This document shows, in pieces, positions 1 to 7,197 of a DNA stretch of 9,155 nucleotides. Position 1 is the stretch's first letter; every line of letters starts with the position of its first letter. The notes under the pieces were generated by a model. That model did no database searches. It had not been told where the DNA came from and worked only from the letters and a program-made list of their open reading frames with translations. Both the position numbers and the translations under genes were made by a program. The stretch covers positions 1 to 9,155 of the forward strand of contig JAFACP010000324.1 in the NCBI GenBank assembly GCA_023425455.1, read 5' to 3'. The stretch comes from Pseudomonadota bacterium. GTDB lineage: Bacteria; Pseudomonadota; Gammaproteobacteria; Enterobacterales; Enterobacteriaceae.

Positions 1-46
1 CCGCCGTCCGCGTAAGCGCGCGCCGCGCCGCGAAGGCAGCGCATGA
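1..46 (+). CDS. pcnB: Poly(A) polymerase I, C-terminal tail only (partial)
   Basis: Frame 2 reads [14 protein letters not shown] and stops at TGA 44-46. This very basic tail matches the end of enterobacterial poly(A) polymerase I, the enzyme that adds 3' poly(A) tails to RNA and so promotes its decay. Only the last 14 codons lie in the window; the catalytic domain is upstream. The TGA overlaps the folK start codon (ATGA, 43-46), which suggests translational coupling. The call rests on the short tail plus the known pcnB-folK order, so identity is inferred partly from context. Confidence 0.85.
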   Translation, partial: RRPRKRAPRREGSA

Positions 47-522
47 CCCTCGCCTATATCGCCATCGGCAGTAATCTGGCCTCTCCGCTGGAACAGGTCA
101 ACGCTGCCGTACAGGCGCTGGGGGCGATCCCGCAAAGCCACATTGTTGCAGTCTCCTCTTTCTATCGCACTCCGCCGCTGGGGCCGCAGGATCAGCCTGA
201 CTACCTGAATGCCGCCGTGGTGCTCGACACCGCCCTGCAGGCCGAGGCGCTGCTTGATCATACCCAGCGTATCGAACTGCAGCAGGGGCGCGTTCGCAAA
301 GCGGAACGCTGGGGGCCGCGTACCCTCGATCTCGACATGATGCTGTTTGGCGATCAGGTGATAGATACCGAACGCCTGACGATTCCGCATTACGATATGA
401 AAAATCGCGGATTTATGCTGTGGCCGCTGTTTGACGTGGCTCCTGAGCTGACCTTCCCCGACGGTGAATCGCTGAAAGCGCTTCTGCACCGCCTGAACGC
501 GGACAAACCTGCCCGCTGGTAA
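43..522 (+). CDS. folK: 6-hydroxymethyl-7,8-dihydropterin pyrophosphokinase (HPPK)
   Basis: This cytoplasmic folate-pathway enzyme transfers pyrophosphate from ATP to 6-hydroxymethyl-7,8-dihydropterin, making the substrate of dihydropteroate synthase. The protein has 159 residues, the same length as E. coli HPPK. Visible family motifs are the N-terminal AYIAIGSN, the flexible-loop segment [19 protein letters not shown] (residues 38-56), and [10 protein letters not shown] (residues 89-98), whose D96 and D98 are the Mg-binding aspartates (D95/D97 when Met1 is not counted). Arg-rich [10 protein letters not shown] (81-90) is the ATP-binding loop region. The start is the ATG at 43, overlapping the pcnB stop, with GAAGG at 32-36 as ribosome binding site. 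It is probably cotranscribed with pcnB. No frameshift or truncation is seen. Confidence 0.98.
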   Translation: MTLAYIAIGSNLASPLEQVNAAVQALGAIPQSHIVAVSSFYRTPPLGPQDQPDYLNAAVVLDTALQAEALLDHTQRIELQQGRVRKAERWGPRTLDLDMMLFGDQVIDTERLTIPHYDMKNRGFMLWPLFDVAPELTFPDGESLKALLHRLNADKPARW

Positions 523-536
523 GCCTGCTTCCTTGT

Positions 537-567
537 CGATTAGCCATCAACTGTTTGTGGCTAATCG
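537..567. repeat. Perfect 10-bp inverted repeat between folK and panB
   Basis: CGATTAGCCA (537-546) is repeated exactly inverted as TGGCTAATCG (558-567), with an 11-nt spacer. It starts 15 bp after the folK stop and lies about 15 bp upstream of the proposed panB -35 box. The GC share of the stem is moderate and no T-run follows on either strand, so it is not a standard intrinsic terminator. It could end or stabilise folK mRNA, or be an operator for panB. Function is not known. Confidence 0.6.
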
Positions 568-581
568 GCGGTCTAAAATCA

Positions 582-609
582 TTGTTCCCTCGAAGGTTAC
601 TGATAGAAT
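582..609 (+). promoter_or_regulatory. Probable sigma70 promoter for panB
   Basis: The box TAGAAT (604-609; 5 of 6 matches to TATAAT) is preceded by TG one base upstream, giving an extended -10 (TGATAGAAT, 601-609). A weak -35, TTGTTC (582-587), lies 16 bp upstream. Transcription would start near 616, about 29 bp before the panB ATG. It fits the 122-bp gap after folK. The extended -10 is the main support. Confidence 0.5.
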
Positions 610-644
610 GCGCAAAGATTCGCTTCAGGCTATCAGGAAACAGT

Positions 645-1436
645 ATGAAACCAACCACCATCGCCTTACTGCAGAAATGCAAACAGGAAAAGAGACGCTT
701 CGCCACCATTACTGCCTATGACTACAGCTTCGCCAGACTGTTTGCCGAAGAAGGGATTAACGTCATGCTGGTCGGGGATTCGTTAGGGATGACGGTACAA
801 GGACATGACTCCACCCTGCCGGTAACGGTCGACGATATCGCCTATCACACCCGCGCGGTGCGTCGCGGGGCGCCAGGCTGCCTGCTGCTGTCCGATCTGC
901 CTTTTATGGCCTATGCCACGCCTGAGCAAGCGTTTGAGAACGCGGCGACGGTGATGCGTGCCGGTGCCAACATGGTGAAGATTGAAGGCGGTGCGTGGCT
1001 GGTTGAGACAGTCAACATGTTGACCGAGCGCGCCGTGCCAGTATGCGGACATTTAGGGCTTACGCCGCAGTCGGTGAATATCTTCGGCGGCTATAAGGTC
1101 CAGGGACGCGGTGACGCGGCGCAAACCCTGTTTGATGACGCCGTCGCGCTGGAAGCCGCAGGCGCGCAGCTGCTGGTACTGGAGTGTGTGCCGGTTGCGC
1201 TGGCGAAACGCATCACCGAAGCGCTTTCGATCCCGGTTATCGGCATTGGCGCCGGCAATGTTACCGACGGTCAGATTCTGGTCATGCACGACGCCTTCGG
1301 CATTACCGGCGGGCATATCCCTAAATTTGCCAAAAATTTCCTCACCGGCGCAGGCGACATGCGCGCCGCGGTCAGGCAGTATATTGCCGACGTTGAATCC
1401 GGTGTTTACCCGGGTGAAGAACACAGTTTCCATTAA
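645..1436 (+). CDS. panB: 3-methyl-2-oxobutanoate hydroxymethyltransferase (ketopantoate hydroxymethyltransferase)
   Basis: PanB catalyses the first committed step of pantothenate synthesis, moving a one-carbon unit from 5,10-methylene-tetrahydrofolate to alpha-ketoisovalerate to make ketopantoate. The protein has 263 residues, against 264 in E. coli, and begins [13 protein letters not shown]. Family signatures include [19 protein letters not shown] (metal-binding Asp), [27 protein letters not shown] and [10 protein letters not shown]. The frame is open upstream to 555, but the ATG at 645 has AGGA at 635-638 and matches the family N-terminus. The missing residue falls in a variable loop, [13 protein letters not shown], after the KVQGRGD segment. 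The panB stop overlaps the panC ribosome binding site, so the two genes are an operon. Its cofactor links it to the folate gene folK just upstream. Confidence 0.97.
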   Translation: MKPTTIALLQKCKQEKRRFATITAYDYSFARLFAEEGINVMLVGDSLGMTVQGHDSTLPVTVDDIAYHTRAVRRGAPGCLLLSDLPFMAYATPEQAFENAATVMRAGANMVKIEGGAWLVETVNMLTERAVPVCGHLGLTPQSVNIFGGYKVQGRGDAAQTLFDDAVALEAAGAQLLVLECVPVALAKRITEALSIPVIGIGAGNVTDGQILVMHDAFGITGGHIPKFAKNFLTGAGDMRAAVRQYIADVESGVYPGEEHSFH

Positions 1437-1447
1437 GGAGTGCAGGT

Positions 1448-2302
1448 GTGCTAATCATAGAAACCCTCCCGCTGCTGCGTCAGCATATCCGTCGGGCACG
1501 TCAGGAAGGTAAACGTATTGCCCTGGTGCCGACCATGGGAAATCTGCATGACGGCCATATGAAGCTGGTTGATGAAGCAAAAGCGCGGGCCGATATCGTG
1601 GTGGTCAGCATCTTCGTTAACCCCATGCAGTTTGACCGCGCTGACGACCTGGCACGCTACCCGCGTACCCTGCAGGAAGATTGCGAAAAGCTCAAAAAAC
1701 GCCACGCCGACATCGTCTTCTCACCGGCACCGGCGGATGTTTACCCGCAGGGCACCGAAGAGGCGACCTATGTGGAGGTTCCGGGCATCTCCACCATGCT
1801 GGAGGGTGCCAGCCGTCCCGGCCACTTCCGCGGCGTATCCACCATCGTCAGCAAACTCTTTAACCTGGTCCAGCCGGATGTCGCCTGCTTTGGCGAGAAG
1901 GATTTCCAGCAGCTGGCGCTGATCCGCAAGATGGTCGCCGATATGGGCTATGACATCGAGATCGTCGGCGTCCCGATTGTGCGTGCCAAAGATGGCCTCG
2001 CCCTCAGCTCCCGCAACGGTTATCTGAACGCGGAGCAACGTAAAATTGCGCCGGGTCTGAGCAAGGTGATGAACGCCATGGCGGACCAACTGCTGGCAAA
2101 AGAGCTGAGCGCGGAAGAGATTATTGCGCTGGCTGAACAGGCGTTGAATGACAAAGGCTTACGCGCTGACGACGTGCAGATCCGCGATGCCGATACGCTG
2201 CTTGAGCTGACAGAGGCCAGCAAACGTGCGGTCATCCTGGTGGCCGCCTGGCTCGGACAGGCTCGTTTGATCGATAATAAAGTGGTTGAGCTGGCGCAGT
2301 AG
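1448..2302 (+). CDS. panC: Pantothenate synthetase (pantoate--beta-alanine ligase)
   Basis: PanC joins D-pantoate to beta-alanine through a pantoyl-adenylate intermediate, using ATP, and releases pantothenate. It has 284 residues, one more than E. coli PanC. It carries the nucleotidyltransferase motif HDGH (residues 34-37, in [14 protein letters not shown]), the pantoate-binding stretch [10 protein letters not shown], the GEKDFQQL loop (149-156) and the KMSKS-like LALSSRN (184-190). The start is a GTG at 1448, with a strong AAGGAG (1435-1440) seven bases upstream that overlaps the panB stop. This indicates tight translational linkage to panB. The next gene, panD, supplies the beta-alanine. 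No unusual residue is seen at the active site. Confidence 0.97.
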   Translation: MLIIETLPLLRQHIRRARQEGKRIALVPTMGNLHDGHMKLVDEAKARADIVVVSIFVNPMQFDRADDLARYPRTLQEDCEKLKKRHADIVFSPAPADVYPQGTEEATYVEVPGISTMLEGASRPGHFRGVSTIVSKLFNLVQPDVACFGEKDFQQLALIRKMVADMGYDIEIVGVPIVRAKDGLALSSRNGYLNAEQRKIAPGLSKVMNAMADQLLAKELSAEEIIALAEQALNDKGLRADDVQIRDADTLLELTEASKRAVILVAAWLGQARLIDNKVVELAQ

Positions 2303-2410
2303 ACAGCGGTCAGAAATCGGGCAATACTGCGCCCCTGTTTGTCAGGGGAAACGATCCCTCCACCCTGCCCTCTCAGCCAGAGAGGGTATGTATGATGAAA
2401 GGTAGACGTA
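2303..2410. other. panC-panD intergenic region with two hairpins
   Basis: The 108-bp gap holds two perfect inverted repeats. The first is CCCCTG (2332-2337) / CAGGGG (2343-2348) with loop TTTGT. The second is CCCTCTC (2368-2374) / GAGAGGG (2380-2386) with loop AGCCA. Neither is followed by a T-run, so neither is a clear intrinsic terminator. AAAGG (2398-2402) serves as the panD ribosome binding site. E. coli K-12 carries rpnC (yadD) in this gap on the other strand; no trace is visible here. Confidence 0.6.
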
Positions 2411-2791
2411 ATGATTCGCAAAATGCTGCAAGGTAAACTTCACCGTGTGAAAGTCACTCAGGCCGACCTGCACTATGAAGGCTCCTGTGCGATCGACCAG
2501 GATTTTCTCGACGCGGCTGGTATTCTCGAAAACGAAGCAATTGATATCTGGAACGTAAGCAACGGTAATCGCTTCTCAACCTACGCGATCGCCGCCGAAC
2601 GCGGTTCCCGCATCATCTCCGTCAATGGTGCCGCCGCGCACTGTGCAGCGGTGGGTGACATTGTGATTATCGCCAGCTTCGTGATGATGTCCGACGACGA
2701 AGCGCGTCGCTGGCAGCCGAAAGTGGCCTATTTCGAGGGCGACAACGAGATGAAACGCACCGCGAAAGCGATTCCGGTTCAGGTTGCCTGA
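2411..2791 (+). CDS. panD: Aspartate 1-decarboxylase proenzyme (pyruvoyl type)
   Basis: PanD decarboxylates L-aspartate to beta-alanine, the amine half of pantothenate. It has 126 residues, identical in length to E. coli PanD. The self-cleavage site Gly24-Ser25 is intact within HYEGSCAID; cleavage turns Ser25 into the catalytic pyruvoyl group, assisted in E. coli by PanM (PanZ). Other conserved parts are [28 protein letters not shown] (with Lys9 and Tyr58 of the active site), SVNGAAAH and ASFVMM. It lies 108 bp after panC, so it may share that transcript or have its own promoter; no clear -35/-10 pair was found. Its stop codon is 4 bp from the yadE stop, in convergent orientation. Confidence 0.98.
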   Translation: MIRKMLQGKLHRVKVTQADLHYEGSCAIDQDFLDAAGILENEAIDIWNVSNGNRFSTYAIAAERGSRIISVNGAAAHCAAVGDIVIIASFVMMSDDEARRWQPKVAYFEGDNEMKRTAKAIPVQVA

Positions 2792-2795
2792 GTTT

Positions 2796-4043
2796 CTACC
2801 CCTGCGGCTGATTGCTGATCAGCCGCGCCATCGTGGTCAGTGGATCCGTTCTTAAGATATAGATCCGCTTCAGCAAAAACGGATTATCCCCCGGCTTCAC
2901 CTTCCCTTTCACCGTCGTCACCGCCAGATGGAAACCGGCCTCATTTGCCGCTTTTACCGCGCTGGCGTTAAAGCCGCCAAATGGCCACGAGAGATACAGC
3001 ACGTGCGGATTAAACTGCGCCAGCGCACGACGCGACCGCTCAAGATCAAACAGGATAACGTGATGACTGCGGCTTAATAAGATGGGCTGCTTTCGGCTAT
3101 CTACCCGGTGCAGAAAGTGGGTATGGGACTGAATATCAAATACATCCTGAATATTTTTCAGCTCCTGGACGCTCATAAACTGCAGCGATGTCGGGTCCCA
3201 TTTTTGCGGGTGGCGCTTGATCCGCGAAGAGATGACAAATGCGGTGGCCTTAAAACCGTAGGCCTTCAGGACCGGCCAGGCGTAACGGCTCACCGACTTC
3301 AGACCGTCATCAAAGGTGATAACGACCGACCTGGCGGGGAGGTTCACTTTGTTACGCACATAGCCTTGAAGCTGGTACATCGTCAACGTGGTGTAGCCCC
3401 TGTCGCGCAGCCAGGTCATCTGATTGCTGAACGCTCTGACGCTGGTTGTCGTCGAGGTGTGGCGGAAACGGGTATTCTCTTCATCACGCAAAATATGGTG
3501 GTAGGTGAGAACCGGAATACCGTTATCCTGCCCGGCATCAAGGCTGCTTATCCATGCCAGACGGTTAGCGATGCGGATCTGGAACCAGGTCTGATTCAGC
3601 CGGTCTTTCAGTTTACTGAGGATCGGATAACGCAGGTTAGCGCTCAACATTCCAAATGGCGCACTGCCGCTGTCGGGCGCGTTATACACCGGCGTGTCTT
3701 TCCAGGTGATCAGATTTTGATTGCTGAGCGGCTTATGTAAATCACCCAGGCTATCTTCAACACGCTGCTTTCCCTGAACCTCCGTAAGGTGGCCTTTATC
3801 AATAAACCCGGTGCCGAAGCCGAAACGGAACTCATCATAGTCCGCCGCCGTTGGCACCACGGCGAGGATCTGTCCGGCCCGCACATGACCGACATTGACC
3901 ACGCTGTTGCCAACCTGTGCCCAAATCGCCGCATCTTCAGTGGTCTGCATATAGCGGGCAACGTGCCCCTGCGGGTTTAACAGACCGGCAGACGCACCGC
4001 CACAGGCCAGCAGCAAAAGGAGAAGAACGCGTCGCAGAAACAT
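2796..4043 (-). CDS. yadE: Secreted polysaccharide deacetylase-family protein YadE
   Basis: The protein has 415 residues (E. coli YadE is about 409). It opens with a signal peptide, [19 protein letters not shown], with an ASA-G cleavage site, so it should act in the periplasm. Cys14 could instead suggest a lipoprotein, but the lipobox (LLAC) is poor. Residues 39-168 look like two SH3b-like modules, and residues 177-400 form a NodB-type deacetylase domain: PVLTYHHI (177-184), ITFDDG (242-247), SHTHFLH (306-312) and YLSWPFGG (350-357). The Asp-Asp pair and both metal histidines are present; the His-x4-His spacing resembles PgaB/IcaB. The substrate is unknown. I chose ATG 4043 because it starts the signal peptide; a TTG at 4097 would add 18 residues in front of it. 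It lies downstream of yadI on the same strand. Confidence 0.92.
   Translation of the reverse strand: MFLRRVLLLLLLACGGASAGLLNPQGHVARYMQTTEDAAIWAQVGNSVVNVGHVRAGQILAVVPTAADYDEFRFGFGTGFIDKGHLTEVQGKQRVEDSLGDLHKPLSNQNLITWKDTPVYNAPDSGSAPFGMLSANLRYPILSKLKDRLNQTWFQIRIANRLAWISSLDAGQDNGIPVLTYHHILRDEENTRFRHTSTTTSVRAFSNQMTWLRDRGYTTLTMYQLQGYVRNKVNLPARSVVITFDDGLKSVSRYAWPVLKAYGFKATAFVISSRIKRHPQKWDPTSLQFMSVQELKNIQDVFDIQSHTHFLHRVDSRKQPILLSRSHHVILFDLERSRRALAQFNPHVLYLSWPFGGFNASAVKAANEAGFHLAVTTVKGKVKPGDNPFLLKRIYILRTDPLTTMARLISNQPQG
2804..2826. repeat. 9-bp perfect hairpin at the panD/yadE convergent junction
   Basis: GCGGCTGAT (2804-2812) pairs with ATCAGCCGC (2818-2826) across a 5-nt loop. It begins 13 bp after the panD stop and lies inside the last codons of yadE (SNQPQG region). 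There is no T-run, so it is not a standard intrinsic terminator, but it may mark or protect the panD mRNA 3' end. Confidence 0.55.
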
Positions 4044-4106
4044 GGCATGGATATCAATACGAGAAGGGGGCGGCCATTGTAACAAATGCGCCGACAATCC
4101 CCATGT

Positions 4107-4547
4107 TTAATTCTTATACAAATCGTGAAGAAGCACGAACGGCGGGTTTTTCTGCTGCTGATGCCACAGGCTGCTGACCTCCGGCGAACCTTCTGCCACG
4201 ATGGCATGACGAAACTCCGCGCTGCTCAGGGAGGCCCGCAGGGGATACATCTTTTCCAGCAGTGAAAAATGGATACCGGAGATGACTTCGCAGTTGGCGT
4301 GCTTGTGGCTCATCAACGCGGCGGAACGATATGGCGCGGCACCGGACCTGTCGGTGAGAAAGATAACCCCGTCGCCGCTGTCGGTGGCGTGCAGGGCGTC
4401 GCACATCATTCTGCTGAGCATGTTGGTGCTTAACCCTCGCCAGTAATTTACCGCGCGGCACTGCGTCAGAGGACCAAACCTGGCCTCAAGCTTTAGCAAC
4501 ATGTCCTGCGCATGTTCATCATGGCAAGTGATTACCCATCCCAGCAT
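4107..4547 (-). CDS. yadI: Orphan PTS EIIA component, mannose/fructose family
   Basis: The protein has 146 residues, as E. coli YadI. It resembles EIIA domains of the mannose PTS family, which accept phosphate from HPr on a histidine near the N-terminus. Here WVITCHDEHA puts His9 at that site, and VIFLTDRSGAAPY (residues 61-73) matches the family's Asp-containing second motif, with D66. EVISGIHFSLLEKM (87-100) matches the usual VtGxNLPmLlE segment. No EIIB, EIIC or EIID gene is nearby, so a sugar-transport role is not supported; a regulatory or phosphate-sensing role is inference. The ATG at 4547 has AAGGAG seven bases upstream. yadE follows 63 bp downstream on the same strand and may share the transcript. 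Confidence 0.9.
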   Translation of the reverse strand: MLGWVITCHDEHAQDMLLKLEARFGPLTQCRAVNYWRGLSTNMLSRMMCDALHATDSGDGVIFLTDRSGAAPYRSAALMSHKHANCEVISGIHFSLLEKMYPLRASLSSAEFRHAIVAEGSPEVSSLWHQQQKNPPFVLLHDLYKN

Positions 4548-4611
4548 ACCGACTCTCCTTAGCAGGCGAGTAGTTTAGCCGAGTGAAGGTTGATTTACGG
4601 TGATAACTGTC
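4548..4611. other. Short yadI upstream region
   Basis: About 64 bp separate the terminator after yadH from the yadI start, so yadI probably needs its own promoter here. A TTGACA lies on the minus strand at 4613-4608, but no good -10 sits 16-18 bp from it. TAAACT further downstream is a possible -10 without a good -35. I cannot define the promoter. Confidence 0.3.
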
Positions 4612-4647
4612 AAAGAAAAGCGCCCGGCAACGGAACGTCGCCGGGCG
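4612..4647 (-). terminator. Intrinsic terminator after yadH
   Basis: On the minus strand, just after the yadH stop, CGCCCGGC and GCCGGGCG form an 8-bp GC-rich stem (4640-4647 with 4621-4628). It extends past one mismatch by a further 3 bp around a 3-nt loop, and is followed directly by TTTTCTTT. This is a strong rho-independent terminator. It should separate the yadG-yadH transcript from yadI-yadE. Confidence 0.88.
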
Positions 4648-4652
4648 ACGGG

Positions 4653-5423
4653 TTAGCTGCGCAGCCCACGTCCGCGCTGGATCAAATACCAGCACAAGGC
4701 GTAAAACGCGACGATAAAGACCACCAGAACAGCGACTGTGGTGAACAGCGGCACGTCGGTGATGCCGAGGAAGCCAAAGCGGAAGCCGCTGATCATGTAG
4801 ACAATCGGGTTCAGGTGCGACAGCGCCTGCCAGAACGGCGGCAGCAGCGTCAGGGAGTAGAACACCCCGCCAAGATAGGTCAGCGGCGTTAACACGAAGG
4901 TCGGCACCAGGCTGATATCATCAAAGGTTTTCGCGAAAACGCCATTCAGTAGTCCGGCCAGCGAAAACAGCACCGCCGTCAGCAGCAGAGTCAGCGCCAC
5001 GAACAGCCAGGAGTGAACCTGGAAAGGCACGAAGAACAGCGAGATCGCCGTCACCAGCACGCCGACGCACAGACCGCGCGCGACGCCGCCGCCGACATAG
5101 CCGGCAATGATGACGTGCGTCGGCACCGGCGCAACCAGCAGTTCTTCAATGTTGCGCTGGAACTTCGCGCTAAAGAACGATGAGGCCACATTGGCATAGG
5201 CATTGGTGATCACCGACATCATGATGAGCCCCGGCACGATAAACTGCATGTAGGTAAAACCGTGCATTTCACCGATGCGCGAGCCAATCAAATTGCCGAA
5301 AATGATGAAATAGAGCGTCATCGTAATGACCGGCGGCACCAGGGTTTGCACCCAGATGCGCATAAAACGGTTAATCTCTTTCGCCCAGATGCTTTTCAGC
5401 GCGATCCAGTAAAGCTGGGTCAT
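4653..5423 (-). CDS. yadH: ABC-2 type transporter permease YadH
   Basis: This is the inner-membrane half of an ABC-2 type exporter and pairs with the ATPase YadG. It has 256 residues, as in E. coli. About six membrane segments are visible by hydrophobicity, roughly at residues 23-45, 58-78, 105-133, 139-162, 170-190 and 226-248. The cytoplasmic stretch FQRNIEELLVAPVPT (88-102) and the region LAGLLNGVFAKTFDDIS through LNPIVYMISGFRFG are typical of ABC-2 permeases such as NodJ and drug exporters. Its ATG overlaps the yadG stop by 4 bp, and AAGGAG lies seven bases upstream. The strong terminator immediately after its stop ends the yadGH unit. The exported substrate is not known. Confidence 0.95.
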   Translation of the reverse strand: MTQLYWIALKSIWAKEINRFMRIWVQTLVPPVITMTLYFIIFGNLIGSRIGEMHGFTYMQFIVPGLIMMSVITNAYANVASSFFSAKFQRNIEELLVAPVPTHVIIAGYVGGGVARGLCVGVLVTAISLFFVPFQVHSWLFVALTLLLTAVLFSLAGLLNGVFAKTFDDISLVPTFVLTPLTYLGGVFYSLTLLPPFWQALSHLNPIVYMISGFRFGFLGITDVPLFTTVAVLVVFIVAFYALCWYLIQRGRGLRS

Positions 5424-6346
5424 GCCTGCTCTCCTTGTTTCTCATGGACCAGCGAGACAAACAGCTCTTCCAGTCGGTTAGCCTTGTTACGCATACTTAA
5501 TACCTGAATCCCCTGCGCGCTCAGCTGCGCGAAGACGCTATTGATCCCCTGCTCTCTCAGCACTTCCACCTCCAGCGTTGAGGTATCGACAAGGCGATAT
5601 TGATACCCTTCCAGCGTCGGCAGCGGACTTTTCAGCGCCAGATCGAGGATAAAGGTTTCTGACTTCAGCTTGGAAAGCAGGTCTTTCATCGAGGTGTTTT
5701 CCACCAGCTCGCCATGCTGAATGATGCCGATGTTACGACAAAGCATCTCCGCCTCTTCGAGATAGTGGGTCGTCAGAATGATGGTGGTGCCTTTATCGTT
5801 GAGATCTTTCAGGAAGCCCCACATTGAACGGCGCAGTTCAATATCTACGCCCGCGGTCGGCTCATCGAGGATCAACAGCTTAGGCTCATGCATCAGCGCG
5901 CGGGCAATCATCAGGCGGCGTTTCATCCCGCCAGATAACATTCTCGCCCGCTCGTGACGTTTTCCCCACAGGTCGAGCTGCCGGAGGTACTTCTCACTGC
6001 GCGCCAGCGCCTCTTTACGCTCCACGCCGTAATAACCCGCCTGGTTGACGACAATCTGCTGGACCGTCTCAAAGGGGTTAAAATTGAACTCCTGCGGCAC
6101 CAGACCCAGCTGGCGCTTGGCATTCACGATATCTTTTTGCAGGTCATAGCCAAATACGCTCACCCGGCCAGAGCTCTTATTGACCAGTGAACTGATAATC
6201 CCGATGGTGGTGGATTTTCCCGCCCCGTTCGGCCCCAGAAGCGCATAGAAATCCCCCGCTTCTACTTTCAGGTCTATTCCGCGAAGCGCCTGTACGCCGC
6301 CCGGATAGGTTTTTGTAAGCTGCTCAAGCTCCAGTGCAATCGTCAT
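5420..6346 (-). CDS. yadG: ABC transporter ATP-binding protein YadG
   Basis: This is the cytoplasmic ATPase that drives export through YadH. It has 308 residues, as in E. coli. All nucleotide-binding motifs are intact: Walker A GPNGAGKST (residues 38-46), Q-loop VPQE (Gln85), signature LSGGM (137-141), Walker B LLILDE (157-162), D-loop AGVD (165-168) and switch His194. The C-terminal third (about residues 215-308) is the extra domain common in NodI/DrrA-type ATPases that pair with ABC-2 permeases. The 4-bp overlap with yadH implies one operon and coupled translation. yadG is divergent from can across 107 bp. The ribosome binding site is weak. Function beyond ABC export is not established. Confidence 0.96.
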   Translation of the reverse strand: MTIALELEQLTKTYPGGVQALRGIDLKVEAGDFYALLGPNGAGKSTTIGIISSLVNKSSGRVSVFGYDLQKDIVNAKRQLGLVPQEFNFNPFETVQQIVVNQAGYYGVERKEALARSEKYLRQLDLWGKRHERARMLSGGMKRRLMIARALMHEPKLLILDEPTAGVDIELRRSMWGFLKDLNDKGTTIILTTHYLEEAEMLCRNIGIIQHGELVENTSMKDLLSKLKSETFILDLALKSPLPTLEGYQYRLVDTSTLEVEVLREQGINSVFAQLSAQGIQVLSMRNKANRLEELFVSLVHEKQGEQA

Positions 6347-6453
6347 GAATTAGACTTACCTATAGTTCTGACACACGTTGTGTGGTTTCATTAAAAGTCG
6401 GGTTACCCTATAGTAGCGCAACGCAATCACTCGGTTACAGGTCGTTAACCTCC
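6347..6453. promoter_or_regulatory. Divergent yadG / can promoter region
   Basis: The palindrome CTATAG occurs twice, at 6360-6365 and 6408-6413, 48 bp apart. The right copy gives TATAGT (6409-6414), a plausible -10 for can with only a poor -35 (TTCATT, 6387-6392). The left copy gives TATAGG on the minus strand (6364-6359), a plausible -10 for yadG. Between them is a small inverted repeat, ACACA (6371-6375) / TGTGT (6379-6383). The boxes are weak, so start points are inferred. Confidence 0.4.
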
Positions 6454-7116
6454 ATGAATGACATAGATACACTCATCAGCAACAATGCACTATGGTCAAA
6501 AATGCTGGTGGAAGAGGATCCCGGATTTTTCGGCAAGCTGGCACAAGCGCAGAACCCGCGCTTTTTATGGATTGGATGTTCCGACAGCCGCGTACCGGCC
6601 GAACGCCTGACGGGCCTCGAACCGGGTGAATTATTTGTTCACCGCAACGTTGCCAACCTGGTTATTCATACCGATCTCAACTGCCTTTCCGTTGTTCAGT
6701 ACGCCGTCGACGTGCTGGAGGTCGAACACATCATCATTTGCGGTCACTACGGCTGTGGCGGCGTGCAGGCCGCTGTCGAAAACCCGGAACTGGGGTTGAT
6801 TGACAACTGGCTTCTGCATATTCGCGATATCTGGTTCAAACATAGCTCACTGCTGGGCGAAATGCCGCAGGAGCGCCGGCTCGATACCCTCTGCGAACTC
6901 AACGTTATGGAGCAGGTCTACAACCTGGGTCACTCCACCATTATGCAATCCGCATGGAAGCGCGGCCAGAAGGTCTCGATTCACGGCTGGGCATACGGTA
7001 TTCATGATGGATTGTTGCGTAACCTGGAAGTGAGCGCCACCAATCGCGAAACGCTGGAACAACGCTATCGTTCCGGTATCGCCAACCTGAAGCTCAAACA
7101 CGCCAACCACAAGTAA
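6454..7116 (+). CDS. can: Beta-class carbonic anhydrase
   Basis: Can (YadF) interconverts CO2 and bicarbonate in the cytoplasm, supplying bicarbonate for carboxylation reactions and allowing growth at ambient CO2. The protein has 220 residues, as in E. coli. The zinc ligands C42, D44, H98 and C101 are all present (GCSDSRVP and CGHYGCGG), and R46 pairs with D44. The residues of the noncatalytic bicarbonate site known from type II beta enzymes, W39, R64 and Y181, are also present, so bicarbonate-dependent allostery is expected. The frame is open back to a start at 6382, but the ATG at 6454 gives the family N-terminus [11 protein letters not shown], and the longer form would include promoter DNA. 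It stands alone between divergent yadG and convergent hpt. Confidence 0.97.
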   Translation: MNDIDTLISNNALWSKMLVEEDPGFFGKLAQAQNPRFLWIGCSDSRVPAERLTGLEPGELFVHRNVANLVIHTDLNCLSVVQYAVDVLEVEHIIICGHYGCGGVQAAVENPELGLIDNWLLHIRDIWFKHSSLLGEMPQERRLDTLCELNVMEQVYNLGHSTIMQSAWKRGQKVSIHGWAYGIHDGLLRNLEVSATNRETLEQRYRSGIANLKLKHANHK

Positions 7117-7129
7117 GTACGCATTACCG

Positions 7130-7185
7130 CAGGCCTGGTGACGGCTTTTCTCTCAGGGAGAGAAGACGGACGAGGCCTGACCTCG
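7130..7185. repeat. Nested inverted repeats in the can-hpt gap
   Basis: The convergent 81-bp gap between can and hpt holds an outer inverted repeat, CAGGCCT (7130-7136) / AGGCCTG (7173-7179), around an inner hairpin, TTCTCTC (7148-7154) / GAGAGAA (7158-7164) with loop AGG. CGAGG (7171-7175) / CCTCG (7181-7185) forms a third, overlapping stem. No T-run follows on either strand, so it may be a weak two-way terminator or a degenerate REP-like element. Confidence 0.5.
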
Positions 7186-7197
7186 CCCGGCGCGGCA

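Noticed and set aside
413..721. Short open frames on both strands around the folK-panB gap
   Set aside because: They overlap folK or panB, and the encoded sequences have no family features.
3108..3740. 210-codon open frame on the plus strand inside yadE
   Set aside because: It is antisense to the deacetylase domain, has no recognisable motif and no convincing start site.
4044..4097. TTG start adding 18 residues to YadE
   Set aside because: It would place polar residues before the signal peptide and has no properly spaced ribosome binding site.
4608..4613. Perfect TTGACA on the minus strand upstream of yadI
   Set aside because: It is part of the sequence following the yadH terminator T-run and has no acceptable -10 at 16-18 bp.
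6382..6453. 24-codon N-terminal extension of can
   Set aside because: It would translate the promoter region including TATAGT. The ATG at 6454 gives the exact family length of 220.
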